Shown here one piece after another: positions 8,961-17,153 of a stretch of DNA of 64,000 nt. The notes beneath the pieces were generated by a model that was given only the letters and a program-made list of their open reading frames with translations, ran no database searches and had not been told where the DNA came from. Within the stretch, counting starts at the first letter, position 1; every line of letters begins with the position of its first letter. Made by a program: the position numbers and the translations under genes. This stretch comes from Ardenticatenaceae bacterium (lineage in GTDB: Bacteria > Chloroflexota > Anaerolineae > Promineifilales > Promineifilaceae). The DNA lies in NCBI GenBank assembly GCA_020634235.1, contig JACKCB010000003.1, positions 124,001 to 188,000 of the forward strand. The letters run 5' to 3'.

Positions 8961-9069
8961 AGGGTGTGTGGGTGGGTCCCGGCCGGGTGGGTGATGTGGT
9001 TCCGGTGGTAGGATGGGTGGGGGAGCTGCCGGCGCGACCCGGCCGGCAGCTCCTCAATCGCCAGGCTGC

Positions 9070-10629
9070 CTAGTCGACGACCGTCTGGCTTTGTTCGTGC
9101 ATGTATTGGGGGACGTAGTAGCGGCTGCCGGCGGCTTTGCCGGTGGAGCCGCTGCCTTTCCAGCCGCCGAAGGCCTGGTAGCCAGGCCAGGCCCCGGTGG
9201 TGGCGCCCGACTCGCGGTTCACGTAGACGACACCAGCTTCAATGTTGTCCAGGAACCATTGCACCTCGGCCGGGTCTTCGCTGAAGAAGCCGGCGGTGAG
9301 GCCGTATTCCACGTCGTTGGCAATGGTCATGGCTTCGTCCAGGGTGGAGAAGGAGCCGATGGTGGAGATGGGCAGGAACATTTCTACTTTCCACAGGGGG
9401 TGGTCGTAGGGCAGGTTGTCGACCAGAGTGGGCAGGACGTAGTAGCCGTTAAGGTCCAGCGTCTTGCCGCCGTAGATGATGTCGCCATGGGCGGCCAGGT
9501 CGGCGACGAAGCGCTGATAATCTTCGTAGCCGCTCTTGTTGACCACTGGTCCCATCCAGTTGTCTTTGATGGTGGGGTCGCCGACGTTGATTTTGCTGGT
9601 GAGGGCGACCAGCCTGGCGACGAAGGCCTCTTTGACGTCCTCGTGGACGAGGATGCGTGAGCAGGCGGAGCATTTTTGCCCTTGCAGGCCGAAGGCGGAG
9701 CGCATAACGCCAATGGCGGCTTTGTCCAGGTCGGCTTTGTTGCTGATGATGGTGGGGTTTTTGCCGCCCATTTCGGCGATGCACGGTCGGGGGTAGAGGC
9801 CCTGGGTGAAGGTGCGCAGGATGTTCATGCCCACGTCGTAGCTGCCGGTGAAGGTGATGCCGGCGATGTCGGGATGGTCGACGATGGTCTGGCCCACGGA
9901 GCGACCGCCGCCGGTGACGAAATTAAAGACCCCGGCCGGGATGCCTGCGTCGCGGAAGCAGGTGGTGAGCAGCCAGCCGGTGTAGGCGGTGTCGGTGGCC
10001 GGCTTGAAGACGACGGTATTGCCGGCTACCAGCGCGCCGCCGCTGGGACCGCCGGCCAGGGCAAAGGGGAAGTTGAAGGGGGAGATGACCGCCCACACGC
10101 CATAGGGCTTGAGGATACTGCGGTTGTGATGGCGGCTCGTCTCTGACTTCATCTGGAAGCTGTAGCCGTTGTTCGCTTCCATTTGGTCGCAGCAGTAGCG
10201 AATGAGGTCGGCGGTCTCTTCTACGTCGCCCATCGCTTCCAGGCGGTTCTTGCCCACTTCCAGGCTCATGATGGCGCCAATATCAAATAAACGATCGCTG
10301 ATAAGGTCGGCGGCTTTGCGCAGCAGGGCCACGCGCTCCTGCCAGGGGGTGTCGCGCCAGCCGGGGAAGGCCGCCTTGGCGGCGGCTACGGCGTCGTTGG
10401 CGTGCTCTTCTGCACCTTTTTGGAAATGAGCCATGACCATGTCTAGATCTACCGGGCTGATCTTGGTGAAGGTCTGGCTGGCAAAGCGCTCTTCGCCATT
10501 GATGTACATGGGGAAGGTCTGGCCCATGTTGGCCCTGACCCGGGCTACGGCCTCGTCAAACATCTGGTCCAGCAGGGGGTCGGGGCTGGCCAGGGTGGAG
10601 TAGGTGACTTTGAATTTGTGTTCAGACAT
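9070..10629 (-). CDS. pruA: L-glutamate gamma-semialdehyde (delta-1-pyrroline-5-carboxylate) dehydrogenase
   Basis: Aldehyde dehydrogenase superfamily enzyme oxidising glutamate-gamma-semialdehyde to glutamate with NAD+, the second step of proline breakdown. The sequence has 519 aa from the chosen start, with ISPFNFPFALAGGPSGGAL near 182-200, general base Glu286 in CIAEMGGKNP, and nucleophile Cys320 in GQKCSACSR, the latter diagnostic for the P5C dehydrogenase branch. The open frame reaches 10803, but AGGAGG lies 7-8 nt before the ATG at 10629 and the 58 extra residues have no family match. No proline dehydrogenase is in the window. Confidence 0.9.
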   Translation of the reverse strand: MSEHKFKVTYSTLASPDPLLDQMFDEAVARVRANMGQTFPMYINGEERFASQTFTKISPVDLDMVMAHFQKGAEEHANDAVAAAKAAFPGWRDTPWQERVALLRKAADLISDRLFDIGAIMSLEVGKNRLEAMGDVEETADLIRYCCDQMEANNGYSFQMKSETSRHHNRSILKPYGVWAVISPFNFPFALAGGPSGGALVAGNTVVFKPATDTAYTGWLLTTCFRDAGIPAGVFNFVTGGGRSVGQTIVDHPDIAGITFTGSYDVGMNILRTFTQGLYPRPCIAEMGGKNPTIISNKADLDKAAIGVMRSAFGLQGQKCSACSRILVHEDVKEAFVARLVALTSKINVGDPTIKDNWMGPVVNKSGYEDYQRFVADLAAHGDIIYGGKTLDLNGYYVLPTLVDNLPYDHPLWKVEMFLPISTIGSFSTLDEAMTIANDVEYGLTAGFFSEDPAEVQWFLDNIEAGVVYVNRESGATTGAWPGYQAFGGWKGSGSTGKAAGSRYYVPQYMHEQSQTVVD

Positions 10630-10707
10630 GTTATTGCCTCCTAGATTGTTTGTGGGATTGGTGGGTTGTCTGAAACCCGAAGAGCCTTTTATGACAAAGT
10701 TACCGTT

Positions 10708-10736
10708 ATTATACTGTGAATCAGGGTGGGTTACGA
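10708..10736 (-). promoter_or_regulatory. Predicted promoter of the P5C dehydrogenase transcript
   Basis: Minus-strand TATAAT (10713-10708) with a poor -35 (TCGTAA) 17 bp upstream; leader ~70 nt. It probably drives the catabolic block down to the CoA-transferase genes. Confidence 0.4.
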
Positions 10737-10774
10737 ATCTCTGCCAGGGTGTGGGCTGGAGGGTTTGGGGTTCG

Positions 10775-10804
10775 TTGACCTTGCCGGCAGCGGAGTGGTA
10801 CAAT
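10775..10804 (+). promoter_or_regulatory. Predicted promoter of the GNAT gene
   Basis: TTGACC (10775-10780), 18-bp spacer, TACAAT (10799-10804): both boxes match 5 of 6 consensus positions. It is divergent from the P5C dehydrogenase promoter. Confidence 0.6.
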
Positions 10805-10903
10805 GCTGCCAGGGGTTGGGTAGTGGTGGCGGTCTCTTCCGCTTTGGGCTGGCAGTTGATTGTGCTGCAGCGTCATGGTTGACCAAGTAAGGAGTCAGAG
10901 CGA

Positions 10904-11323
10904 ATGATGGGTGAAGCGTACGGCATTGAATATGCCGATAAGCCGGCGTGGGAAGTGATTGGGCAAGGTATCACCGATTACAATACGGCACAGGCGGGGG
11001 CGGAAAATGGGCGGAGCCTCTGTTTTGTGCTCAAGGGAGCGGATGATGCGATTGTGGGGGGGGTGATAGGCGCTACTTATTGGAACTGGCTGCATGTGGA
11101 CTTGATGTGGATCCGGGATGATTTGCGGGGGTGTGGTTATGGACAGCGCTTGTTGATGCTGGCTGAAGAGGAAGCGCGGCAGCGTGGGGCGAAGCAGGCC
11201 TACCTGGATACGTTCAGTTTTCAGGCGCCGGAATTCTATAAGCGGTATGGTTATGAGATTTTTGGGGTGCTGGAGGATTTCCCGGCCGGGCACAAGCGCT
11301 ACTTCCTGAGAAAGCAGCTTTGA
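10904..11323 (+). CDS. GNAT family N-acetyltransferase
   Basis: Small cytosolic acetyl-CoA-dependent transferase, 139 aa, single GNAT domain. The acetyl-CoA loop is DDLRGCGYGQRLLMLAEEEA (R/QxxGxG/A type), followed by beta-5/alpha-4 YLDTFSFQAPEFYKRYGYE. AAGGAG 9 nt before the ATG supports the start; an ATG one codon later is equally possible. It is a monocistronic gene between divergent and convergent neighbours. Substrate unknown; this subgroup resembles Eis/RimI-like acetyltransferases acting on small molecules. Confidence 0.85.
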   Translation: MMGEAYGIEYADKPAWEVIGQGITDYNTAQAGAENGRSLCFVLKGADDAIVGGVIGATYWNWLHVDLMWIRDDLRGCGYGQRLLMLAEEEARQRGAKQAYLDTFSFQAPEFYKRYGYEIFGVLEDFPAGHKRYFLRKQL

Positions 11324-11352
11324 GCTGTGTGGAGGGGGGACGCCCGGCCGGG

Positions 11353-12759
11353 TTAACCGCCAAAGAAGGTCGCGTTTAGCCAATCCAGCGACTGCTGGGC
11401 CAGGTAAAAATTGGGGTTCACTTCCAGCGCATTTTGGTAGGCTTGCCGTGCGCCCAGGTAGTCCCCTTCTGCGGCCAGGGCGTGGCCCTGGTACCAGTAA
11501 ATCTCCTCCACGTAGCGACCACCGGGGGTGGCCAGCATGGCGTCGACCAGGGTTAGCACGTCATCCATCCGGCCGGTTTTCCAATAAGCCATGAAGGGGC
11601 GATGTTCATAGTAGAGGGTGCGGGGGGGCAGGCCAATGGCCCGCGCCCGGTCAAAAGCGGCCGCGCCCGCTTCGTAGTAGCTTTGTTCGCCGGTGAGCTG
11701 CCCCAAACGGGTCTGGCTGACGCCCAGGTTGAAGATGGCGAAAACGTTGTTGGGGTCGGCGGCCATTTCTTCACGGGCCAGGTCCGAGGTGTACTGCCAC
11801 ATGCTCATTTCGTCTTGCAACACGGCTGGGATGATGCTGTCTACCAGCGTCTGTTGGCCTGGTTCGTAGACGACATAGAACGTGTAGTTGAACTGCTGCC
11901 ACCAGTAGAGGAAATCATCGTAGGGGTCAACGCGCGCGCTGCCATCGAAGGGGCCGGCGTCGGTGTCGCGGGTGTATACCTCTTGCCTGGTATCGTCGTA
12001 GCCGTACACGGTGAGGTAGTGGCCGTACCAGCCTTCTTCTTCGTTGGGCAGGTAGCCTTTTTCCACCACCACGGGGATGCCGGCGGCGATGAACTGCTTG
12101 AGTATAGTCATGTTGCCGCCGCTGTGGGCGGTGGAGCGCAGGTTGGTGAATTCGTTAACGTAGTCGTTGATCTGCCAGGGGCTGACGTTGCGGTCTTCCC
12201 GGTTTGGTTTGAGGTAGGCGGCGGCGTCGGCCTGGGTGGTGGGGTCGCCGAAGTAGTTGAGGACCAGGGAGAGGTTGGCCGGGCCGCAGTTGTTGAAGCC
12301 CTGGATGACTACGCCCAGCCCGTCGATGGTGTAGGCGGCCGGGGGGGGCGGGGCGGTGGCCCGGGGGGTGGCGGTGGGCATGGGGGTGGGGCTGGGCAGC
12401 GGCGTAGGGGTGGGCAGGCTGCTGGCGCTGCTGCTGACGGGTTGGCGAGTGGGTTGGGGGGTGGGGGTGGTCCCCGGCCGGGCGATGAGGTCATCTTCCA
12501 GGCCGGGAATGTTGAGGGCGGCCTGGGTGTCCCCGGCCGGGTTGCCGCCGATGGTTGTCGCGGCCGGGGCTGGCAGCGCGGCCGGCATTGGCGTGGTAAT
12601 CAGCCCCATCACTCCGGAAGTGAGCCGGTTGTGCTGCAACCGCAGGTAATAATCGCCGGGCAGCGCCCGCACCGCTCGTGGTAGGGCCAGAATGGCCACG
12701 GCCAGCAGTAGTTGGGCCACCACAATCAACAGGATAATGCGTTTTGTATTAGAACTCAT
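11353..12759 (-). CDS. Membrane-anchored C39-like peptidase with C-terminal TPRs (paralog A)
   Basis: 468 aa: N-terminal membrane anchor (~8-30), a Pro/Thr/Ser-rich stalk (~85-140, many TPTP repeats), a C39_2-type papain-like domain and C-terminal tetratricopeptide-like helices. Catalytic candidates are Cys158 in FNNCGPANL, His247 in YGHYLTVYGYDD, and Asp in TRDTD (~264-266). The extracellular C39_2 fold with intact triad suggests a cysteine peptidase or ligase outside the cell. It is the last of three tandem homologous genes (with 12816-14231 and 14248-15606); this copy and B are closest to each other. Target unknown. Confidence 0.85.
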   Translation of the reverse strand: MSSNTKRIILLIVVAQLLLAVAILALPRAVRALPGDYYLRLQHNRLTSGVMGLITTPMPAALPAPAATTIGGNPAGDTQAALNIPGLEDDLIARPGTTPTPQPTRQPVSSSASSLPTPTPLPSPTPMPTATPRATAPPPPAAYTIDGLGVVIQGFNNCGPANLSLVLNYFGDPTTQADAAAYLKPNREDRNVSPWQINDYVNEFTNLRSTAHSGGNMTILKQFIAAGIPVVVEKGYLPNEEEGWYGHYLTVYGYDDTRQEVYTRDTDAGPFDGSARVDPYDDFLYWWQQFNYTFYVVYEPGQQTLVDSIIPAVLQDEMSMWQYTSDLAREEMAADPNNVFAIFNLGVSQTRLGQLTGEQSYYEAGAAAFDRARAIGLPPRTLYYEHRPFMAYWKTGRMDDVLTLVDAMLATPGGRYVEEIYWYQGHALAAEGDYLGARQAYQNALEVNPNFYLAQQSLDWLNATFFGG

Positions 12760-12815
12760 GCGTTAGTCTCTTGCGTGCGCGTCGTGATGTTGGTGCATAG
12801 GTGGGGAGCAGGCTC

Positions 12816-14231
12816 CTAGCCACCGTAGTAGGTCGCCATGATCCAGTCCAGCGACGTTTGCGCCGGGGAGAAGTTGGGGTTCACTTCCAGGGCCTTTTCG
12901 TAAGCGGCGCGGGCGCCGGCGATGTTGCCCTGGGCGACCAGGGCGTGCCCCTGATACCAGTAGATTTCTTCCACGTACTGCCCGCCGACGGTGTTCAGCA
13001 TGGCATCGGCCAGCTCCAGCACATCATCCAACCGGCCGGTCTTCCAGTAGGCCATAAACGGCCGGTGCTCGTAATAGAGGGCGCGCGTGGGCAGGCCGAT
13101 GGCCCGCGCCTGGTCAAACGCCTCGGTGCCGCGCAGGTAGTAGTCGGCGTTGTTCTCCAACGAGATTTCGCCCAGCCGGGTGAGGCTGACCCCCAGGTTG
13201 AACCAGGCGAAGACATTTTCCGGGTCCTGGTCAATTTCGGTCTGGGCCAGGTCAGCGGTGTACTGCCACATGGTCTCAGGTTCCAACAACCCGGCCGGGA
13301 TGGTGGCGGCCACAATTTCCTGCTGGTCAGCTTCGTAGACCACGTAGAAGGTGTAATTGAACTGCTGCCACCAATATTCGAACTCCTCGTAAGTGTCCAC
13401 CCGCGGGCGGCCGTCGAAGGGTCCCAGGTTGGTGTCCAGGCTGTAGATTTCGCCCTTGGCGTCGTCGTAGCCGATGACGGTCAGGTAATGGCCGTACCAG
13501 CCGTCGCCGTTGCTGGGTTCGTAGCCCTTTTCGATGACCACGGGCATGCCGTTGGCGATGAACTGCTTGAGCATGGCCATGTTGCCGCCGCTGTAAGCGC
13601 TGGCTTGCAGCCCACTGCCGCCCAGACCGGTCGCCGGGTTCACCTCGTTCACGTACTCCACAATTTGCCAGGGGCTGACGTTGCGATCTTCCTGGTTGGG
13701 CTTGAGATAGCTGGCGGCTTCTTCCTGGGTAATGGGGTTGCCCAGGAAGTTGAGGACGATGGTGAGGTTGGCCGGCCCGCAGTTGTTGAAGGCCTGTTTC
13801 TGGTTTTGCAGCCCTTCTAGCATGGCGCTTTCGGGCAGGGGTTCGGGGGTGGGGGTGGGCGTGGTGGTAGGCGTGGCCGTGGGGGGGATGGTGGGGGTGG
13901 GGCTGGCGGCGGTGGTGGGGGCCGCGGTTGGCTGGTCGGTGGGCGTGGGCGTGGCGGTGAGTGCCGCGGGGACGGTGGGGAGGCCGGGAATGTCGGGCAG
14001 GGTGGCGGGGGATTGGCTGACGGCCCCGGCCGGGTTGGCGGCCGGCAGGGATTCGGGCAGGGGGGTGGTGATTAGCTCCATCACCCCGGCGGTGAGCGGG
14101 TGAGCTTGCAGGCGCACGTAATAAGCGCCGGGCAGGGCACGCACCACCTGCGGCAGGGCGAAGAGGGCGGTCATCAGCAAGACCTGGGCGATGGCAACCA
14201 GAATGATCAGGCGTTTTACGCTGTTCGACAT
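12816..14231 (-). CDS. Membrane-anchored C39-like peptidase with C-terminal TPRs (paralog B)
   Basis: 471 aa from ATG 14231 (MSNSVKRLIILVAIAQVLL); the longer frame to 14390 only reads through the upstream gene's 3' end. Same architecture as paralog A: anchor, Thr/Pro stalk, C39_2 domain with AFNNCGPANLTIV and WYGHYLTVIGYDD, then TPR-like repeats ending NPNFSPAQTSLDW. The shared block VSPWQIxxYVNE and the tail YYEHRPFMAYWKTGR are nearly identical to A, indicating a recent duplication. It follows paralog C by 16 bp. Confidence 0.85.
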   Translation of the reverse strand: MSNSVKRLIILVAIAQVLLMTALFALPQVVRALPGAYYVRLQAHPLTAGVMELITTPLPESLPAANPAGAVSQSPATLPDIPGLPTVPAALTATPTPTDQPTAAPTTAASPTPTIPPTATPTTTPTPTPEPLPESAMLEGLQNQKQAFNNCGPANLTIVLNFLGNPITQEEAASYLKPNQEDRNVSPWQIVEYVNEVNPATGLGGSGLQASAYSGGNMAMLKQFIANGMPVVIEKGYEPSNGDGWYGHYLTVIGYDDAKGEIYSLDTNLGPFDGRPRVDTYEEFEYWWQQFNYTFYVVYEADQQEIVAATIPAGLLEPETMWQYTADLAQTEIDQDPENVFAWFNLGVSLTRLGEISLENNADYYLRGTEAFDQARAIGLPTRALYYEHRPFMAYWKTGRLDDVLELADAMLNTVGGQYVEEIYWYQGHALVAQGNIAGARAAYEKALEVNPNFSPAQTSLDWIMATYYGG

Positions 14232-14247
14232 GGTGATTCTGTCCGGG

Positions 14248-15606
14248 TTAACTGCCCAAATTGGCCAGGGCTTCCCCGGCCGGGGCAAAGTTCGGGTTGA
14301 AGTCAATGGCCCGCTGCAGGTCGGCGCGGGCACTGCGCAGGTCGCCCAGGGCGGCGGCGGCCAGGGCGCGGTAGTAGTAGGCTTCTTCAAAATAGGGCCG
14401 GTCTTGCAGCGTCACGTCAGCCAGCAGCCGCACATCCTCATAGCGGCCAACCTGGTAATACGCCTCATACGGGCCAAACTGGTACCACAACATGCGCCAG
14501 GGCAGGCCGATGTTGCGGGCCTGGTCAAAGGCCAGCGCCGCCAGGTCGTACTGCGCCAGGGCATTGTAGATGCTGCCCAGGTTAAACCAGAGGTAGGCGT
14601 TTTCCGGTTCTGCCGTCAGCTCATCTTGCGCGCGAGCCAGCGCATTTTGCCACATGGTGGCATCGTCCAGGTTGGGGCCCAGGATGTCGGCCAGGGTATT
14701 GGCCTGCTCCGGCCGGTACAAGGCGATGTAGGTGCGGTTGAAATCGCGCCAGCCGGCGTCCAGATCGGCATAGCTGAGGATGCGCCCGTCGCTGGTGGCG
14801 TTCTCCAGGGGCACTTCGCTGGTGCCAAACCAGGAGTCGTAGACCCAGAACTGCTGGTAAGCATCATCGTAGGCCACCGGCAGCAGGTAATGGCCATACC
14901 AGCCTAACCAGGCGTAGTCGCCGGGCGGCTCAATGCCCAGCTCTATGATGACCGGGATACCTTCCGACAACAGGCGGCGCAGGGTATACAGGTCGCCGTT
15001 CTGGCGGGTGATGGCCAGGACGTCGGTGTAGTTCCGCACGTAGGCCGCCATCTCGGCCGGGCTGACGTTGCGGTCTTCCGGGTTGGGCTTGAGGACGGCG
15101 GCGGTGTCTTTCTGCCCCAGGTTGAGGCCGAAGTAGCTGAGGCTCATGGCCAGGGTGGCGGGGCCGCAGTTGTTCCACTCCTGAAAGCGGTGGTGGATGT
15201 TTTCCAGGCGGGCGGCGGCGGGGATGGGAACCTGGGTGGGGGTGGGCAAGGGGGTGGCTGTTGGTGGGGGGGGCGGGGTGGGGGTGGCCTGGCTGTGATT
15301 GGCCAGTTCCCCGGCCGGGGGCGGGGCAAAGCTGGGCAGGTCGGTGGGTGTGGGGGCGGCCGGGACGGCCTTCTCACCGGGGCGGGCGGCTAACTGCAGC
15401 AGTGGATCGGTCCCGGCCGGGGCGGCCACCGTAGGCAGTTGGGCGACGTGTTCCCGCTCGCCAACAGCCTGCAGCGCCTCTGGCAGCCGGGCCACGTAGC
15501 GACTAGGAATCGCCTTCAGGATGGCCGGTAGCTGCCAGAGCGTGAGGCTGGCGGCCAGGCCAATGACCAGCAGCAAGAAGAGGAGGAACCCACGTTTGGT
15601 GCGCAT
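14248..15606 (-). CDS. Membrane-anchored C39-like peptidase with C-terminal TPRs (paralog C)
   Basis: First gene of the three-copy array, 452 aa. N-terminal helix (LLLVIGLAASLTLW), stalk rich in Pro (PTPPPPPTATPLPTPT region), C39_2 domain with EWNNCGPATLAMSLSYFG and GWYGHYLLPVAYDD, then TPR-like repeats. It is more divergent than A and B, so it is the older split. A TATAAT box ends only 8 nt before its ATG, suggesting a leaderless transcript covering the array. Confidence 0.85.
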   Translation of the reverse strand: MRTKRGFLLFLLLVIGLAASLTLWQLPAILKAIPSRYVARLPEALQAVGEREHVAQLPTVAAPAGTDPLLQLAARPGEKAVPAAPTPTDLPSFAPPPAGELANHSQATPTPPPPPTATPLPTPTQVPIPAAARLENIHHRFQEWNNCGPATLAMSLSYFGLNLGQKDTAAVLKPNPEDRNVSPAEMAAYVRNYTDVLAITRQNGDLYTLRRLLSEGIPVIIELGIEPPGDYAWLGWYGHYLLPVAYDDAYQQFWVYDSWFGTSEVPLENATSDGRILSYADLDAGWRDFNRTYIALYRPEQANTLADILGPNLDDATMWQNALARAQDELTAEPENAYLWFNLGSIYNALAQYDLAALAFDQARNIGLPWRMLWYQFGPYEAYYQVGRYEDVRLLADVTLQDRPYFEEAYYYRALAAAALGDLRSARADLQRAIDFNPNFAPAGEALANLGS

Positions 15607-15614
15607 CGGGAGCC

Positions 15615-15642
15615 ATTATAGCTGTTTCAGCCTCTGCGCCAA
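15615..15642 (-). promoter_or_regulatory. Predicted leaderless promoter of the C39/TPR gene array
   Basis: Minus strand: TTGGCG (15642-15637), 16-bp spacer, TATAAT (15620-15615), then GGCTCCCG and the ATG of paralog C. Transcription would start at or within 2-3 nt of the start codon. Confidence 0.6.
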
Positions 15643-15721
15643 CGCTCCCGGCCGGGTGGGCAGGCCCGGCCGGGCAAACTCTTAGCGGCTGTTCATGGTC
15701 AGGTTGGGGCGGCCGGTCTGC

Positions 15722-16456
15722 TCAATCGGCCGGGCTGGCGAGGGGTTCCCCGGCCGGGGGCGAGGTGGCCGGTACGATCATGCGGTTGGCGCCTAGAGCG
15801 ACAATGAAGAGGGTGGTGATGGAGGCGTAGGCAATGACCTTCTGCCCGGTGACCTGGATGGTCAGGCCCTGGACGGTGTTGGTGTTGGGGCCGTTGAACA
15901 GCAGCCAGATGTAGCCGGCCAGCAGCAAGGCAAAGACCCCCAGCACGGCAGCGTAGCCGCGCCGGTAGCCGGGAGTGAGCAGAATCGCCACCAGGTAGCA
16001 GAGTACGCCCAGGAAAAAGGAGACGAAAGCGGCGTAAACGAAGTTGATGTGCGCCTCGCGCAGCAGGTTAGCCGGGGTGAAGGCCACGCCGATGTAGGAG
16101 AGGCCCGCGCCAATGCCGAAGAAGCTGCCCAGGTAGGCGATGAGCTGCGCCGGCAGCCGGTTGGCGATCCAGCGCGGCCAGGCGACGAAGAAGATGATTA
16201 GCCCCAGGCCGGCCAGGGTGAGGGCGGTGGCGAAGAGGATCATGGAGAAGGTGTTGGCCCGGCCGGAGTAGGCCACGGTCAGTCCCAGGTCGCTGAAGAA
16301 GTTGGCGAAGAAGGCGTAGCCCGGCCGGGTTGGCTCGGCGTTGTTGCCACCGGCATAGAGCAGCATGGCCAGGACGGTGAGCACCCCGAACTGTATCGAG
16401 GCGAAGATGCCAAACTGGGCGGCCCAGCGGGGCCAGGGGGTGCGCAAGCGGCTCAT
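15722..16456 (-). CDS. DUF998-like integral membrane protein
   Basis: 244 aa with about six to seven predicted membrane helices. The NFFSDLGLTVA motif after helix 1 is the typical DUF998 (frrS-like) signature, and the overall helix pattern fits. Function unknown. Its start overlaps the stop of the upstream helix-hairpin-helix protein by 4 bp, so the two are translationally coupled. Confidence 0.7.
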   Translation of the reverse strand: MSRLRTPWPRWAAQFGIFASIQFGVLTVLAMLLYAGGNNAEPTRPGYAFFANFFSDLGLTVAYSGRANTFSMILFATALTLAGLGLIIFFVAWPRWIANRLPAQLIAYLGSFFGIGAGLSYIGVAFTPANLLREAHINFVYAAFVSFFLGVLCYLVAILLTPGYRRGYAAVLGVFALLLAGYIWLLFNGPNTNTVQGLTIQVTGQKVIAYASITTLFIVALGANRMIVPATSPPAGEPLASPAD

Positions 16457-16995
16457 TGGCGGCGACCTCCTTTCAGGTCAGCTTGCAGCACTTTGAGCGC
16501 CTCCCAATCGCCGGCCGCGGCCAGGGCGGCTTGTTCTGGCCAGCTCTCCGGGTTGATGAACTCCAGCCCAGCATCTTCCTGGACGATTTTTTCCAGGGTG
16601 GCCACGCTGGTGTTGGCCAGTTCGGCAAAGGTCTTGATGCCCGCGCCATTGAGCAGGCGGCCAATCTTGGGGCCAATACCTTCGATGCGGGTGAGGTTGT
16701 CGGGCTTGGCCGGGGTGGGCGGTGGGGGCGGGGGGGCGGTTTCGACGGTGGCCGCGGCGGCTGCTGGTGCTGCCTCGTGGGCCGCGTGGTCGGCGTGAGC
16801 ATTGTGAGCGGCCGGGGCGGCCGGGCCTTTGGGCCAGGAGCGCTGCACGAAGTACCAGCCGAAGATGACGAGGAAGAGGGCGATGAGGCCCAGGGGAACA
16901 CAAATGGGGGTCCCGGCCGGGGCCAGTTCCCCGTTGCCTTGAGCGAATAAGATGGTGGCTAGCCAGCCACCCATGGTGATGAACGTCATGGTCAT
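16453..16995 (-). CDS. Single-pass membrane protein with C-terminal helix-hairpin-helix domain
   Basis: 180 aa. Residues ~30-50 form a membrane helix (PLGLIALFLVIFGWYFV), followed by a His/Ala/Pro-rich linker (HNAHADHAAHE, then a Pro run) and a C-terminal helix-hairpin-helix region, NLTRIEGIGPKIGRLLNGAG, of the DUF4332/L17-like type found in many Chloroflexota proteins. GGAGG sits 6 nt before the ATG at 16995. The HhH domain may bind nucleic acid or mediate protein contacts; its job beside a DUF998 protein is unknown. Confidence 0.75.
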   Translation of the reverse strand: MTMTFITMGGWLATILFAQGNGELAPAGTPICVPLGLIALFLVIFGWYFVQRSWPKGPAAPAAHNAHADHAAHEAAPAAAAATVETAPPPPPPTPAKPDNLTRIEGIGPKIGRLLNGAGIKTFAELANTSVATLEKIVQEDAGLEFINPESWPEQAALAAAGDWEALKVLQADLKGGRRQ

Positions 16996-17120
16996 CCAAA
17001 TCCTCCATTGTCTATGATAAGAGCGCTGGCGGTTCAGTCCCCGGCCGGGCGGCCTGGCTCAGAGCACGGTCCGGCGGCTGGCACGAGCTAACGACTCAGG
17101 AACGCATCTGCTTTCCGGGA

Positions 17121-17148
17121 ATTATAGGGTGTCGGCCCGGCGCGGCAA
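17121..17148 (-). promoter_or_regulatory. Predicted promoter of the HhH-DUF998 pair
   Basis: Minus strand: TTGCCG (17148-17143), 16-bp spacer, TATAAT (17126-17121), directly after the penicillin-acylase stop; leader ~120 nt. Confidence 0.55.
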
Positions 17149-17153
17149 GGAAA

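Noticed and set aside
12356..12649. Met/Gly/Val repeats as a possible low-complexity gene
   Set aside because: Antisense of the Thr/Pro stalk in paralog A.
11602..12684. 360-aa plus-strand ORF opposite the C39/TPR gene
   Set aside because: Low-complexity Val/Gly/Ala reading in antisense; generated by GC-rich codon bias.
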